A stretch of DNA of 64,000 nt, taken from NCBI RefSeq assembly GCF_002999335.1, contig NW_020312557.1, positions 160,000 through 223,999 on the forward strand, in the 5' to 3' direction. The position numbers and the translations under genes were made by a program. Source of the DNA: Cyclospora cayetanensis. Its lineage: Eukaryota > Apicomplexa > Conoidasida > Eucoccidiorida > Eimeriidae. Under the pieces are notes generated by a model, which searched no databases, was not told where the DNA came from, and was given only the letters and a program-made list of their open reading frames with translations. This document shows, one piece after another, positions 24,301 through 36,302 of the stretch; the first letter of the stretch is position 1, and each line of letters opens with the position of its first letter.

Positions 24301-26139
24301 GGCAGCTAACCACCTGAAGGCCCCAATTCTACACCGTGTACTTGAGCAGAGAAGCTAGGGTTTAGGTATTTTTTCTACTTAGGCGCACAGCAGCGGTGTT
24401 CTTATAGCTGCACAGAGGGATGCGCGCAGACAGACAGCATCGATCCTCTCAGGGAAGCATCTTGGGGGTTTCCTGTGCGATTTCAGCAGCAGTTCTAAAA
24501 AATTCTCTGTGAGCTGCATCCGTGGGGGCCCCACTGGAGAAGATGGCATCGAGTTTGCCGCGGATCCGCCTGGGGCTTTAGCCCTTGCCAGGTGGGCCCC
24601 CACAGAATATTATCCCCCGCTGCCACCTCCCCCCTCCCGCTGGCTGGGGTTCTCTGGCTAGCACCAAGAGCTCTCCTATCTGTGCTTGAGGCTTAAAATC
24701 TTGTACCTTCTCAGGTTTCTACTGGACGACTCGCTGGCCAGGAAGGGCCCTCCAGTGCAGAATCCTGGAGGCTTAGGATCCTCTGTAGTTGCACCCCCGT
24801 ATTTGGGTTCGTTCTTTGCTTTGGAGATGCTGCGGCTCGAGGCTGGACTCCCGTGGATGGGGACGGACATGCGGAGCAGCCACACAGCGCCACAAGCAGG
24901 CTTTGCACGCTTGGTGAGTTTGTATAAGGTTAGGCAGAAAGTGCTTCTGGGATCAGAGGCCCTCAGTAGGCATCTTGCCGTTCCCCCCAATGTGAGAAGA
25001 GTTGGATTCATCATCGGGGGAAACGACAGACTGCTAAGGGCGGAGCAAATCCAGCAGGAGCGACAAGAGGCACCGGCAGAGGGGGATGAGGCAGGCGTTT
25101 GTTTTGCGGTATCCTCCGGTACGAATCTGGAGGCTATCAGTTTCCCATTATGCGGCTCTGCCGTTCTGTCTCGTGGTGAACGGCGGCCCGTCGGCATCAT
25201 CACTTCTGTGGGCTGGAGTCCCACGATGAAATGCAGAATTGCACAGGGGCTTGTGCTCAATGAATTTGCAAGGCACAGAGAGGTGCGTCAAGAGGGCGAA
25301 ACAGGCACGGACGAGGCGAGGGCGAGGACGCAAGGGGAGGGGCTGTTGGCGGTATCAGGGTGCAAGAACGATCAGAACAAAAGGAGATGCTCATTGGGTG
25401 ACACAATGTGACGACAGAAATAGGGATGGAATGAGTCACCACCAATAGATAGCGGAGAGAGCGAAGGTTGAATGTGGAGGGAGTGTTCATCGGCATTGCC
25501 TCTTTTGCGTCTGTTGCCTGAGTATTGCAGCCTGTATGGTTCGCAGTCCCAAAAGCTGTATCCTCAGATGCCCCCAAATGGAAAAAGGAAAAGTTACTAA
25601 GAGGAAGGAGGCTCCGCCTGTTAGTTCCAGGAAGGGTCTGCAGGCTACCACTCCTCCCGCATAACTACCCGTTGGTGCGTCATGTTATACACAACTCTCC
25701 GTGCTCCCTGCCAAGGTGCCCGTCCCTGCTTTCCTTAGTCCCCAAAAAAAGCCAACAGGCTCTGTGGAGCCTACGAATACGCCAGCGTGATCGAATCAGA
25801 ATGACCATAGCTTTTGAGGGCTCCAGGTGTCCATTCATGTCCTATTACTACTCTTGTTTATTTAAAGGGAAAACAAGGATTAGTGGCCAAATGCCAATGA
25901 GAGAATCAAGCAAGCTGTGTGTGTTGTTCGTGTGCGAGTTTATTTGCAGACAGAGGGCCAGAGGCAGACCGCGAAAACAGTGCCATTCGTGCCGATTAGG
26001 AATGGGCAGCATCACAGCTCCGCAGAGACAACGAGGACGCGGTAGAAAGGGTCCAGGGAGAAGGAACCTTTGGAGAGATAGTGGAGGTGAGGAGGACATA
26101 TGTGATATGGTGGGGGCAGGGGAAGAAGGGAACTCCTAA
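21304..26139 (+). CDS. gcvT: Aminomethyltransferase (glycine cleavage T-protein) with long N-terminal extension
   Basis: The T-protein transfers the methylene group from aminomethyl-lipoyl H-protein to tetrahydrofolate in mitochondria. The model is 21304-about 22946, 22999-23152, 23468-23625, 23854-23970, 24490-24591, 24715-25282 and 25531 to a 3' end no later than 26139; phases agree. Family motifs appear in order: CLFDVSYRRLLEVRG, GEAYSALLLDSKGLLMDD (with the Asp pair of the T-protein fold), VLALQGPLAM, RGGPTGEDGIEF (GYTGEDGFE in the family), LEMLRLEAGLPWMGTDM, RRPVGIITSVGWSPTMK and the C-terminal barrel piece GRRLRLLVPGRVCRLP. The N-terminus is Arg-rich without acidic residues for about 40 residues, as in a mitochondrial presequence. 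About 450 further residues of low-complexity, Gln-rich sequence precede the enzyme. Weak points are the 52-base first intron and the unresolved C-terminus after about 25,680. Confidence 0.8.
21517..21533 (+). repeat. Short CAG tract (polyQ)
   Basis: Consecutive CAG codons encode five Gln in the GcvT N-terminal extension. CAG runs inside coding sequence are typical of eimeriid coccidia. Confidence 0.8.
21699..21744 (+). repeat. CAG/CAA tract (polyQ)
   Basis: CAG and CAA codons encode about 12 Gln with one Pro interruption in the GcvT N-terminal extension. The same bases read as polyCys on the minus strand, so the plus-strand reading is the believable one. Confidence 0.85.
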
Positions 26140-27413
26140 AAGGGACAACCAACAACTTTTCGAATTTTTTATGGAGCGAAATGTTTTCTCCATACACCTT
26201 GAATGTAGTGTTACACTTCCACTGCCCGCAGTTCTGAAAGTTCCCCATATGAGGGCAGAAAGCCATGTAGGGTGAGAGTAGCTGCGACCTCCAACCATTC
26301 ACAGCATTCACAGCTAGTGCACAGAGCATCTAGCGTAAACGCACACAGCATGCCACTTCTTGCATCAAGCTAACCAAACTCTGGTATTTAAACGTATACC
26401 AACATCCTAGGTAAGCTGTCCAATCTCACTAATTCTTATTTAAAAATAGTCAATGTAGAAAATGCCAAAGCGTAGCTACGCCCGCTACACCTGGTCTACG
26501 AGGTGGCACTTAAACTCTTACCAGAAGAATGTGCACGTCCCAATTTGCGTGCGAAGGGGGCTACCTATTTATTTGTGGGTGCGAAGACAGTGAGAGAAGT
26601 ACTTGAACACCAAACTAAGATAACAGTACAGCAAGACGACCAGCACCCAGGGGATCATCACCGCGTTAACTACGACCTGCATCGAAAGCACAAAGTAGCA
26701 GTTTGCGGATCACAAAGCGCCGCAGTTTGATGCTCTGCTTAACGTAGAAGCTCAGATAACAGGGTACACAACTGCAGCAATGGAACAAAAACCATCGATT
26801 TTCGGCGGGCAATGCCCAAGCGGCTGCGGGCCGGGTTGGGGCTTTTTTGGTGGATGCGGCATAGACGACATTCTCTCTTTTGATCTCCCCTGCTTCACGG
26901 CTCCTTTCGCACCATTTCAAGCTCCACCCAATATTTCATTTCAGATTCTCAGCGGATATAAACTGTGGAGGCAAAGTTGCAGCCTCGCAGTCCGGAGCTC
27001 TCCTTGCCTTTCTGCCTCCTGGAATGGCTCTGAGGTGTACGGGCAGTTTGCACTTCACCCTTTCTCCTTTAACCTTTCGAAGTGCCCAATAACCGCTATT
27101 TATGTAAATCTAGACGCGGTTTGAGACTGACGCAACCGCGTTCAGAGAGTTGCCTCCCGGCACCGAAGCGCACAAGGCTGGGAGTCCATGTTTTTGCCGT
27201 CTGGCTGTAGGTTTTAGGGTGTATTTGTAGGGGCCATAGTCAACGTATGTTTGAACAGCTGTGTGTCTGCATCGTGAGGACAACCTCGGCGGTTAAACTG
27301 GGGCCAGACCAGACGCCCACGCCCAGTGCGTGTAGTGATAGGCGTACCTTCGGACGTTACTGCGCGGGGACCTCACGCTTCAAATTTTGTTACGGCGGAA
27401 AGCTATAAGAGAG
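26140..27413. other. Intergenic region between gcvT and the PRP4-type kinase
   Basis: It contains one copy of the dispersed LTR-like repeat (about 26,260-26,370) and otherwise no supported gene. A plus-strand ORF at 26,780-27,124 starting with a Gly/Cys-rich segment has no recognisable motif. The kinase promoter should lie near its 3' end. Confidence 0.5.
26260..26370 (+). repeat. Solo copy of dispersed LTR-like repeat
   Basis: It contains AGCATTCACAGCTAGTGCAC followed by AGAG, then CACACAGCATGCCACTTCTT. The first block matches the copy at 36.3-36.4 kb (read in reverse) with one mismatch over about 24 bases. No pol remnant is next to it, so it may be a solo LTR. Confidence 0.55.
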
Positions 27414-30400
27414 ATGGCGCGGGCCGAGGTGCGTGGAGAGCTTGTGTGTCGTTCGGTAGCCTCGGGAAACCCGTGTGCCGGAAGCATGAGTGTGCATCGA
27501 AATATGCGTTTTTTGTTGTGGTTCAGAGAGACCGGTCATCATCTCGGAGGAGGGCTGACATTACTAGAGAAAGAGAGCGGGACAGAGAGAGTATGTTTCA
27601 AACCTATTTCCCCCTTTGGCTTCACGGGTGGGGCTTCGCACCCGGCCGGGTTCCTTGGCGTAAGAACTACCGCTGCGTGGTGGGTGTGTCGTGCAGGTTT
27701 CCCCCATAAGCGCTCGCGACGGAGCAGTAGCAGAGAAGCTTCGAGTCCGAAGAGGAGGGAGAGAAGAGGCCGAGAGAGAGACAGGGAGCGAGACAGGGAG
27801 GTAGGCAGGCGCGGAGACGGAGACAGGTCTAGGGAGAGAGATCGGCGGTCACGCCGTTGCTATAAAGACAGATCTGTTTCTCCCCCATCCCGCAGGGGCC
27901 CAAGTCATAGCAACGACTACAGGACACACTCGCCATACAGGCGGGCGGGGGGCGCCCCAGTTTCACGTTACAGCCCGCAGAGTGGTCGGCTCAACGGAGA
28001 CCGGTATAGGGAAGGCGGTAGAGCGAGAGACGGAGCAGCAGAGAGAGACAGCGAGGAGCTGAGGGTAAGGGAAAATAAGAGCGACGCTGAAGATGGATCG
28101 GGTTTCAACCCGGATGAGCTCCTCTCAGATGAAGAAAAGGAGCGACGCTTCTTGGAGGAGAGGCGCAAACAACGCGCCGCGCTGCTCGCGAAGCTTAGCA
28201 ACAATGCGAGCGACAGCAATGCGGACAGCAACACGAAGAGAGGAACCAGCAATTCGCATGCTCAGGAATCCTCGGATCTGCAAAGCGGTCCAGTGTCAGG
28301 TGTAGGGACGCCGGAGGGCGAGCCACATGCCGTGACGACTTCCCAACAGGTACCTTTGCGAGGAATGCGTAGGACTTGAACGGCTTTTGTTGATGCTTGA
28401 AAGTAGGAATTACCTCTGCAATCCGTACAAGTTTGCATATTCAAGATCGCTGAGTGTCATAAAGGTTTGGGGTCACGCATGACTCAGGGTGCCGTCGTTT
28501 TGTGTTGCTGTAGGATCGTTCTTCACCCGACGGCCGTTCCCCCCACCTTGGCGATCCTCCCTCTGACGCAGCCGTGATCTTCGCTCCAGATGCCGCGAGC
28601 ATCTCCTCTGCAGGGGGCCTCTCTTCTCCCGAAAGTGTATCTGACACCGACGACGTTCCTGGAGCCGTCCCTGAGAGCGAGAGCACCATGGAGGTGGCCG
28701 ATGGTCTCGATGGCTTGGACCGGGAGACTCCTGGAGGCACTGAAAAGGAGGAGAAGAGCAGTGGAGGGGGTTCTATTCGTGGTATAGACATGTCCTCCTT
28801 GCAGAAAATGTTGGGAGAACACAAACTGAAGCTGCGAACATTTATTATTCGTATGCGGGAGGATCATGAACGCGCAGAAGCAGTGGGCGGAGGCCCCCAA
28901 GAGGGCCCTTCCACAGGGCCCCCCCCCTCTAGCGCTGCAGAGGGGCACAGCACAGATACTGCCTTCGCAGATGATTCAGGGGGAGAAGGCGAGGATGAGG
29001 AGTTGGACATGTTTTCCGCAGCCCCCCAAAAGAAGAGGAGGGTTTCGCGCTCGGCCTTGCGAAAAGTTGCAGCCGCAATTCCTTCCGATTTTGGACCCGC
29101 TGATAACTTTGACGATGCCGAAGGTTATTATCGAGCAACGGTGGGAGAATTGTTGGGGGGCCGCTATCGCGTGGAGAGCGACGCCGTCGGGAAGGGTGTC
29201 TTCAGCAATGTTCTTAAGTGCTGGGATTTGGAGGAAAACCGCTTTGTGGCAGTCAAGTGCATTCGGAGGAACGACATGATGCGCAGAGCGGCAGAGAAAG
29301 AGATGAGTATTTTGCATCTCTTGAATGCAGCAGACAAGGATGATAGGAGGCACGTTGTCAGACTTCTCCGTAGCTTTGAACACAGGGGCCACTTCTGTCT
29401 TGTATTTGAGTGGTTATGGGGGAATCTTCGGGGCGCGCTGAAGAAGTATGGGGGTGGCCATGGGCTGAACGCGAGTGCCGTGCACTCGTATGCCAAGCAG
29501 CTGTTCATTGCTCTCCGACACCTGCGCAAGTGCAAAATAATGCATGCAGATCTGAAACCGGACAACATTTTGTTAAATGACAAGTTCGCCATCCTTAAAG
29601 TATGCGACTTGGGGAGCGCGAGCGATGTGACTGACAATGAGGTGACCGCCTATCTTGTAAGCAGGTTTTACCGAGCTCCCGAGATCATCATTGGGGCCAA
29701 GTATGATTGCCAGATTGACGTATGGAGCGCTGCCGCTACGCTCTATGAGCTCGCTACCGGGCAGGTCCTTTTCGCGGTGAGCACAGTCTGTACACCGGAT
29801 GGATGGCACTGGTCATGAGGACTGGCATTGAATTTTGTGTCGTAGAGCAGCGACTGTGCAAAGGCGGCATTCCTCATTCTCTGAGAACTGCAATCTGTGG
29901 CGCATATAGCTGTGCCGGCTTTGTTGGATTGCGCATTAGGGTGTTGTGGTGGGCGGAGTAACTCTTCAGGGGCTAAGGGAATGGGTCGTCTTGTTGACTA
30001 AAAGAGCCTTTATAGTGAATATTCTGATGGGCACTCTTTTTTGCTTCAGGGGCGAACGAATAACGACATGCTCAAGTGTATCATGGAATACAAGGGGAAG
30101 CTTCCGAACAAGCTAATAAAGGCGGGTCAGCTATCCTCGTTTCATTTCAACGAGGACCTTGATTTCGTCTACAGGGATAAAGATTCTTACTCTAAAAAGG
30201 ATATCGTCCGCGTCTTGCACGATTTGCGTCCCACCAAAAGCATCACGGATTCTCTGCTGGAGAAACAGTATTGGCTCAAGGGTTAGTCATTTTATGGAGC
30301 AAGAAGCAGCTAGTGTCTGCCGACTCTCTTCGACCGTTTGCAACTGGGCTGTATCATATTTTTCTGCTGGCTTGTTGCGGGTCAAGGACCCAAAGAAGTC

Positions 30401-30849
30401 TGTTTGGGTGAAAGTGTGTCTGCTACTGTGGTGTGGTTGGTTAATGCTCCTTCTTTGTATTGAGTTCCGTATGGGTGCTTATCTCTATTAGGGAGCACTC
30501 CTTGTCCTGTTGCCTCATACAGCTGTGTTCTTTGCCTTTCCAAGCCGCGAATCGAATTGTCTTGCTAACTATGCTGTATACGCTAGTCGTGCTCTGGAGC
30601 ACCTGCTTTGCGGCCGCATTTGGTATGCATCGCGGTTGGTGGTGTGCTGCGTTTCGTGACGCGCTTGCAGGAACGAGCCCGAAGATGAACTTCCTGCGCC
30701 GGAAGATGAAACAACTCGGAGACTTGATCGAGAAGTGTCTTGTGTTGGATCCACAAAAGCGGCTGACGCCAGACGAGGCCCTGCAGCATCCGTTTGTTAA
30801 GGAGAGCATTCACTTTCTGGAGTCCTCCACGCCAGGTCGTCACATATAA
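27414..30849 (+). CDS. PRP4-type splicing kinase (PRPF4B / CLK3-like), 6 exons
   Basis: This CMGC (DYRK/CLK group) kinase family acts at spliceosomal B-complex formation; the Plasmodium member is called CLK3. Exons are 27414-27428, 27527-27590, 27697-28349, 28514-29776, 30050-30281 and 30671-30849, all phases agree, giving 801 residues. The first coding exon is only 15 nt (MARAE). The N-terminal half is RS/RD/RE-rich, followed by a charged helix with FLEERRKQRAALLAKL and an acidic linker. The kinase domain starts near GGRYRVESDAVGKGVFSNVL. Visible motifs are VAVKCIR (the ATP Lys), HADLKPDNIL (catalytic loop), CDLGSAS (DFG position, with Leu), YLVSRFYRAPEIIIGAKYD (activation loop and P+1) and DVWSAAATLYEL. 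The C-lobe insert with GRTNNDMLKCIMEYKGKLPN is characteristic of PRP4 kinases. The protein is probably nuclear. Confidence 0.95.
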
Positions 30850-33800
30850 GGGGAGAGGAGAGCGGCTGAGGCTGGATACGAACTAGGGAGAACAAGCACT
30901 TGGCGGGAGCCTGAGGATGCATGCATCGGCCTATTCGCATACCTTTGTTGGTCAATCTGGCTGTCTCGCCGCAGAGGCAGAGAGAAAATACCGAGGCTCA
31001 AAGCAATAAAGAAAAGGTCTATGTTTAACTGTTGTTTTGTGTTCTCTGGTTCAGCACACACATACCGCTGTCCGTCAATCTCCACTCTGCAGTTCCACGA
31101 AGGAGGCAAGAAAGGCGTTTGTTTATAGCGGGGTTGCTGGTGGTGTCTTCTCGAGTTTTTGGTTTAGGGTCCGCCATGTGTCGTGATGGTTGGGGTGTCT
31201 GTGAGACTGGAGTCTATCAGCCGTTCGTTGTCTGAGGCACTGTGACTCGTCATTAAGGGTCCGGCCCGTGTGCCTCGTTTTGTTGCTAGGGGTACGCGTG
31301 CGTGACTGGCTGGTGTTGGAATGTGCAATTCTCTGTCTATTCGTTGTGTTCTCCTTTTTCGTTACTTCGCACTCCTCTTTCTCCGAATCTTGTCCAGCCC
31401 TGAATAACCCTTGAGTAGGGTGGGGTTGGTGTTGAGGACTTAGGGTCGGAGAGGGGCCAGACGCGGTCTGTCTTTTGCCGGCGGCGTGGAGTCTCCTGTA
31501 TTTTCTTCTGCTCTGGCAATTCTTCTCGGCTGCAGTCAGCCGCTCGACGTAAGTAGCAAGGGTCTTTTGCTGGAGAGCAGCAAGAGTGCTTCTATGGGCG
31601 CCGCGGTAACTGAAAGACACACATTCTGCACATCTAGACAGAGAATCAAGAGCGTTAGATCGCGCTAGCGGTGGCTTGAAATAGGCAATAGTTTATTTTG
31701 TAGCAGGTGTAAAAAGGCAGCTGGCATACACCAATCTAGCAGGGAATGGAAGCAAACCTTGTGTATATCTAGTGCTTACTGTCTATTTATGGCTTCTTGT
31801 CAGCGAAGGGGGCGGCTGGCCGAATGCAAATCCAAGGCCATCCACAGGTCAGCTTTACTGCATCTATATTTTTTTCCGGCATCTGCGCTATGCGATTTTG
31901 CGGCTACACATTCCTGTGGTGGTTGTGTATACTTACTTTTCGCATTGAAGCCTTATTGCTGCATTCCCTCTGCCACACATGTGTCGTTGCTGTGAGTAAA
32001 CGGGGATGTTTAGCATTGTCTCCTCGGTGATTGGAATAGAACTGAGGTCATCACAGAATGAGAGGGACATGGTAGCGTGCAAAGACACTTCGGAATGTCC
32101 GTGTAAACCATTGTTTCGCCTGTTGCATTCTTTCATACATCACTTGGCGATTTTGTCATAAGGACTCATTTTGTGTGTGTTTTCTTTTATTCCTTTATCA
32201 ACAGGCCGCCCTCCGCTTCGCGTTCAGCTCTGGCATTCACTTTCATCTTTCCTGCCGCCAGCCACAGCACCAATACCAGGCTTTCTAAGTAACCGTACAA
32301 GCTTGAGTAATCCGCGCGCGCACACCCTTAGTGACTTGAGGGCTTAGGGATTAAGGTTTGGGGAGTGGAGTTAGGATGTAGGCTTTAGCCGCCTTGTGCT
32401 GTAAAATTAACTGCAACTGCATTGTAGCATCCCGGGACGGCTGGTATGTGTGTAGCGATGAAATAGGTAGAAATTCATGTAATTAATAGCTAGTTTGCAT
32501 GCAGCCAGTCCATACTAATGTCCTGTTGGAGCGCCTCTTACTGGAGTTGATCCCCGCCCCGTTCTTTCGGTCATTATGATACGTAGCTCTCCTTAATTTA
32601 TTCGCTAGTTAGGAGCTGTTAACGTGTTCCTCTCCCCTTGGGGGCATTGGGAGCAGTTTGATGCAGCAGCGAGGTAGCAAGCGGCCTATCTGCCAGCATT
32701 TCGGCAGTTGCCTTCTCAGCGCTCATGGAGCTTTCTGTTGTCTTACTGGTTTGCTGCTGGCGGACTACGGCTTCTGCGTTATGTCCTTGCATGCGAAGCA
32801 CTTGCGGGATGTCGCGCAGATACACCATCTACAGAAGAGCGGAAGGTTGCTGGCACTTTTGCTGCATCATACCACAGCAGCAAACAGAGCTATGGGCGCT
32901 GCCATGCGATTGGGCTCTCTAGGTATGGAAGTGTGAGAAGCCTCGCCAGCGGATGCACTTTTCCTCTGCATCCTTCGTTACCAGATGCACAAAAATTCAA
33001 ATGGGGAAGGGCAACACTTTTTTGCGCTTGTTTCGCAGTGCCGCCGCGATTCTAGATGCAGGGTCCGGATGGCTGAAGAGGTATTGACTGACCACTGTGG
33101 AATGAAACTAAACCAAATCAGCTACAAAAGAGACAAACGAAAAAGGAATAGAGACAAGGAAACATGGTTTCAGATTACTCTACCGGTGTTATCGTGTTCC
33201 AAGATGTGATTTTGCAGCGGCAGCGGTCGTAGAAGCTCAGGTATGTATTGCCACAGTTACTTTAGTTTGTTGCTGTTCTTCCTTTGTAGTTCGAGAAAAG
33301 TAATAACAGGCTTTTGTGTGAAGGTAGAGGTCAGGTTGAAAAGTCGACAGTTGCAGTGTAGTATTTTCCACACGTGCATTGAAGGGCAGTTGCTCATTAG
33401 GCATCAAACGGACCTGTCAAGAGATATAGATCTGGTTTTGAATTTTGTTTATCCACTGGATGTGTCGGTGTGAGCGAAAGTCTCGTAAGGTACACCACAC
33501 ATAACAGTTGATAAGTGGTTGTATCTGCACAAATGGGGATGCGTTTGGGACAAGTTTGACAAGCATTGACGGGTTAGTGGGAAGAATTTTAGAGTGTTAC
33601 TTGTGATGTGTCTAAATGTATGTTTCATCCTTTTGTTTATTTTATAATTCCTCACCATAACCTTTTGCTTGGCTTGTTTAAGCGCTTCCAAATCTATCCC
33701 TACCGCGTGACAAAATGACTTATTGATGTTAACGGCTTCGCCGTTCCTGCCAAATGTCTTCTCGTTTGTTTCTTGATAGGGCGTGTCTTTGTGGTTCCTA

Positions 33801-35929
33801 CTAGTAGGAAATTGATGGAAATATGTATGTCCAAAATTTTTCCGCTTTTTTGTATCAATTGCTGAAATTGATTACTTGAGCACAACCTTCGTTAGATTTG
33901 ACAAATTTGTTCCTGTGCTTTGTGTAACATACTTTAGTCCGTTTGTCGGAGGTTGGTTTGAACCAGCGAAAACTCAATTTTTTGTCTCAAAAAACACCTC
34001 CATGTTCATTAATCCTTTGCAAGATTTTAGAGTGGCGTGATGGAATGTTCTGAACAACGTTCTCGTAGAGCGAACCTACGCGCCCTATTTACGTCTAGTT
34101 ATATGCCCTAGCTCTCTTGCTACCCACCAGCAGAAGAATACAGATAGGTGCATGCTTGTCTTTTATGCCCATGTTTACGGAACGGCGTGATGGTTCATGG
34201 ATACGCTGACACTGGACCCGAAGGTGCATTTGATATCCAAAAGCCGGGGATATAATAGTTGGCTTTCAGAGTGCTAACGAGCTTTCTACAATATTACTTG
34301 CCTGCACCCAGGTGCAACCACCAGAAACGGCTAAGGGTACTGACATCAAAGCCGCTTCAAGGAAACTTGATGGCCGATGTGCCGGTGTCAAAATTACGAG
34401 GCCGTTCTCCAAAGCGTATTTCTTATTGAATCCCCTGAAGTTGATATAAGCACGGGGTCCTATCGCCGTGGCCTCACGCTCACCTCAGGAGGGCTCTGCA
34501 GTTCCAAGACAATGAGCACATTTGGGACAAAGGGAGAGTCACTTAGCTTCACATCCAAGAGCCACTCGCTTGAGAAAGGTTGTGCCCTAGAGCTGTTGAT
34601 TTCTAGTTAAACGATTCTGGTCGTTTTCGGTTACTTACCCTCGAGCCCCTTTGTCAGTAAGCCGTCCGTTCTTGCAAACCTGGAGACGTGGCCCTGCACA
34701 GCGCATTCACACCGCGCAACAGCCAGAAAGGCATTGAGCTCCATTATAACAGATCAATGGAGACTTTTGCGGTGCATGGATTTCAAAATATTGAGCTGTA
34801 TATAATGCATAACAGACACTGGAAGCCTTCGCTCCCTAGAATTGCAGAGGCATTTAGCCCAGTAGTCAAGAGATCCAGGAGACGTCGATATTGCGAAGAG
34901 CGCGCTTGTCTATCAACCCACTTTTGCTCTCTTGGGAGTAATGAGGATGACTAGGGAATAGGAACTGCAGTGAAACGTATTCGACATTGGGGGAAACAAA
35001 GGATGGCCATCTCAGAAAGTATGCCTACGGATTGCTAAATGCAACGTAACCCCGCAATATTTTATCATCATATACTTGCTGAAAAGTGGTGCCCCTATGG
35101 TTGCCATGCTCCGTCACGAGGTCGTGGATATTGGTTAGTGTAGTAGGGTATCTTCAAAATTTGTTTCGGTAACAGTCACATCCATATTCTCGCTTCCATG
35201 TACTTCTGATGTGGACAGTTAAGGGCATTTCCAGTGGCTTTCGTAGTGCTCAAGTGTTGACTATTCATGAGCAATAGCGGTCATGAATTAGTGGGAAGAA
35301 GGCGTTGAAGCTCGTGATGTGAATTCAAGCCAGCTCAGGATTACGATATTTAATAGTATAAAGGGGAATCGATAAAACAAAGAGTTTGGTTTGCCGTGGC
35401 AAGGCGCACACCACACGATCCGTGCGGGTGGTTATTTCTTATGCACAGCGTCGTGCCCTCTTCCCTCTTGAAGGTCTGAAAGCCTACATCACAATGCTTT
35501 CTTCTCCAAATATACAACCCATACCTAAAACAAGCGGAGACAGTGCCATAATCTGTGCCAGTGGTTCGTTGTCGCATCATCAAAGAGGCTTGGAGCAATG
35601 CTTCTTGATTTTTACTGATCAAAATAGACTGAAGAAGGCTATCAACAGCAGGAGCACCGCCAGTCTACTTCAGACGTTAAAATTTGCCACATTGACGCGT
35701 AATTTTCGTGTGGTGGATGTGACATTATATAGCATCTAGTGCTTAGGGAAAGGAAGTACTGAGTTGGTGCATGCAATACTCATAGGGAGTTCTCAGGTTT
35801 ACTCTAGGCGTTGCTTCGCTCGTTGGAACGCAGCACCTAATATTACTGTAGAGAAGTGCTGAACTCCAAGGTCACTACGTACGTGAAAAAAAATGTTGGG
35901 TTTGAAAAAAACGCCATCTCTCGCTGCCC
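30850..35929. other. Gene-poor region with weak ORFs
   Basis: After the kinase stop there is a long stretch without a convincing gene apart from the tentative ORF at 31.1-31.6 kb. Plus-strand ORFs near 32.66-32.94 kb (with HAKHLRDVAQIHHLQKSG), 34.38-34.61 kb and 34.69-34.95 kb have no motif and no consistent splice partners. AT content is higher than in the neighbouring genes. Confidence 0.45.
31123..31620 (-). CDS. Possible hypothetical protein, basic, minus strand
   Basis: An open frame of 165 codons starts MSFSYRGAHRSTLAALQQ and is rich in Arg, Gln, Thr and Ser. The first 60 residues look like a helical, basic protein. The rest is low complexity and could be non-coding. A shorter ORF in another frame (31,519-31,337) also looks basic, which weakens the case. 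It is convergent with the kinase gene. No family is recognised. Confidence 0.25.
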   Translation of the reverse strand: MSFSYRGAHRSTLAALQQKTLATYVERLTAAEKNCQSRRKYRRLHAAGKRQTASGPSPTLSPQHQPHPTQGLFRAGQDSEKEECEVTKKENTTNRQRIAHSNTSQSRTRTPSNKTRHTGRTLNDESQCLRQRTADRLQSHRHPNHHDTWRTLNQKLEKTPPATPL

Positions 35930-36055
35930 GCGTCCTTCAGAGTATCCGACACGAGGAAAGATGGAAAGCTAGAGCTTGCAACCCTTGAGCGCTTCGAGCA
36001 TTCACCGCTAATCGCACACAGCATCCAGCGCACACAATCAATGTTGCGTTTTCTT
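35930..36055 (+). repeat. LTR-like repeat copy, candidate 5' LTR of copy 2
   Basis: It contains AGAGTATCCGACA, CTTCGAGCATTCAC and CACACAGCAT in order. The same blocks are found in the inverted copy near 63.3-63.4 kb, and it is more loosely similar to 40,290-40,430 in the same orientation. With 40.3 kb it brackets a Ty3/gypsy remnant, as an LTR pair would. The ends are not defined. Confidence 0.5.
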
Positions 36056-36302
36056 TTATTGACCTAGCTGTACTCCGCAACTAAAAGAGCATACAATCAG
36101 GAAAACCGATCAATTATTCTTTCCGAGCAATTGAGTGAATAAAACCTTACTGAAGGTAGTTCAAATATAGCTTGCCCCGCTGTAACGTCACCCCCCAGTG
36201 TCTCGAAACACACACAGCTAGTTTTCTGTGAATCTGATACATTGTATAGTTCTGCTATCTCGAGATAAGGAGACGCAACGCTGCTTTTAAGTGCGCAAAA
36301 TT

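Noticed and set aside
24016..24309. Plus-strand ORF within gcvT
   Set aside because: It falls in the intron between exons 23854-23970 and 24490-24591, and no T-protein motif lies in it.
26780..27124. Gly/Cys-rich plus-strand ORF before the kinase gene
   Set aside because: It has no recognisable domain and no splice link to the kinase, whose start is well defined at 27,414.
28441..29019. Minus-strand ORFs opposite the kinase gene
   Set aside because: They are shadows of the kinase coding exon, which has clear motifs on the plus strand.
33940..33970. tRNA-like word GGTTTGAACC
   Set aside because: No acceptor stem or cloverleaf could be built around it, so no tRNA is called.
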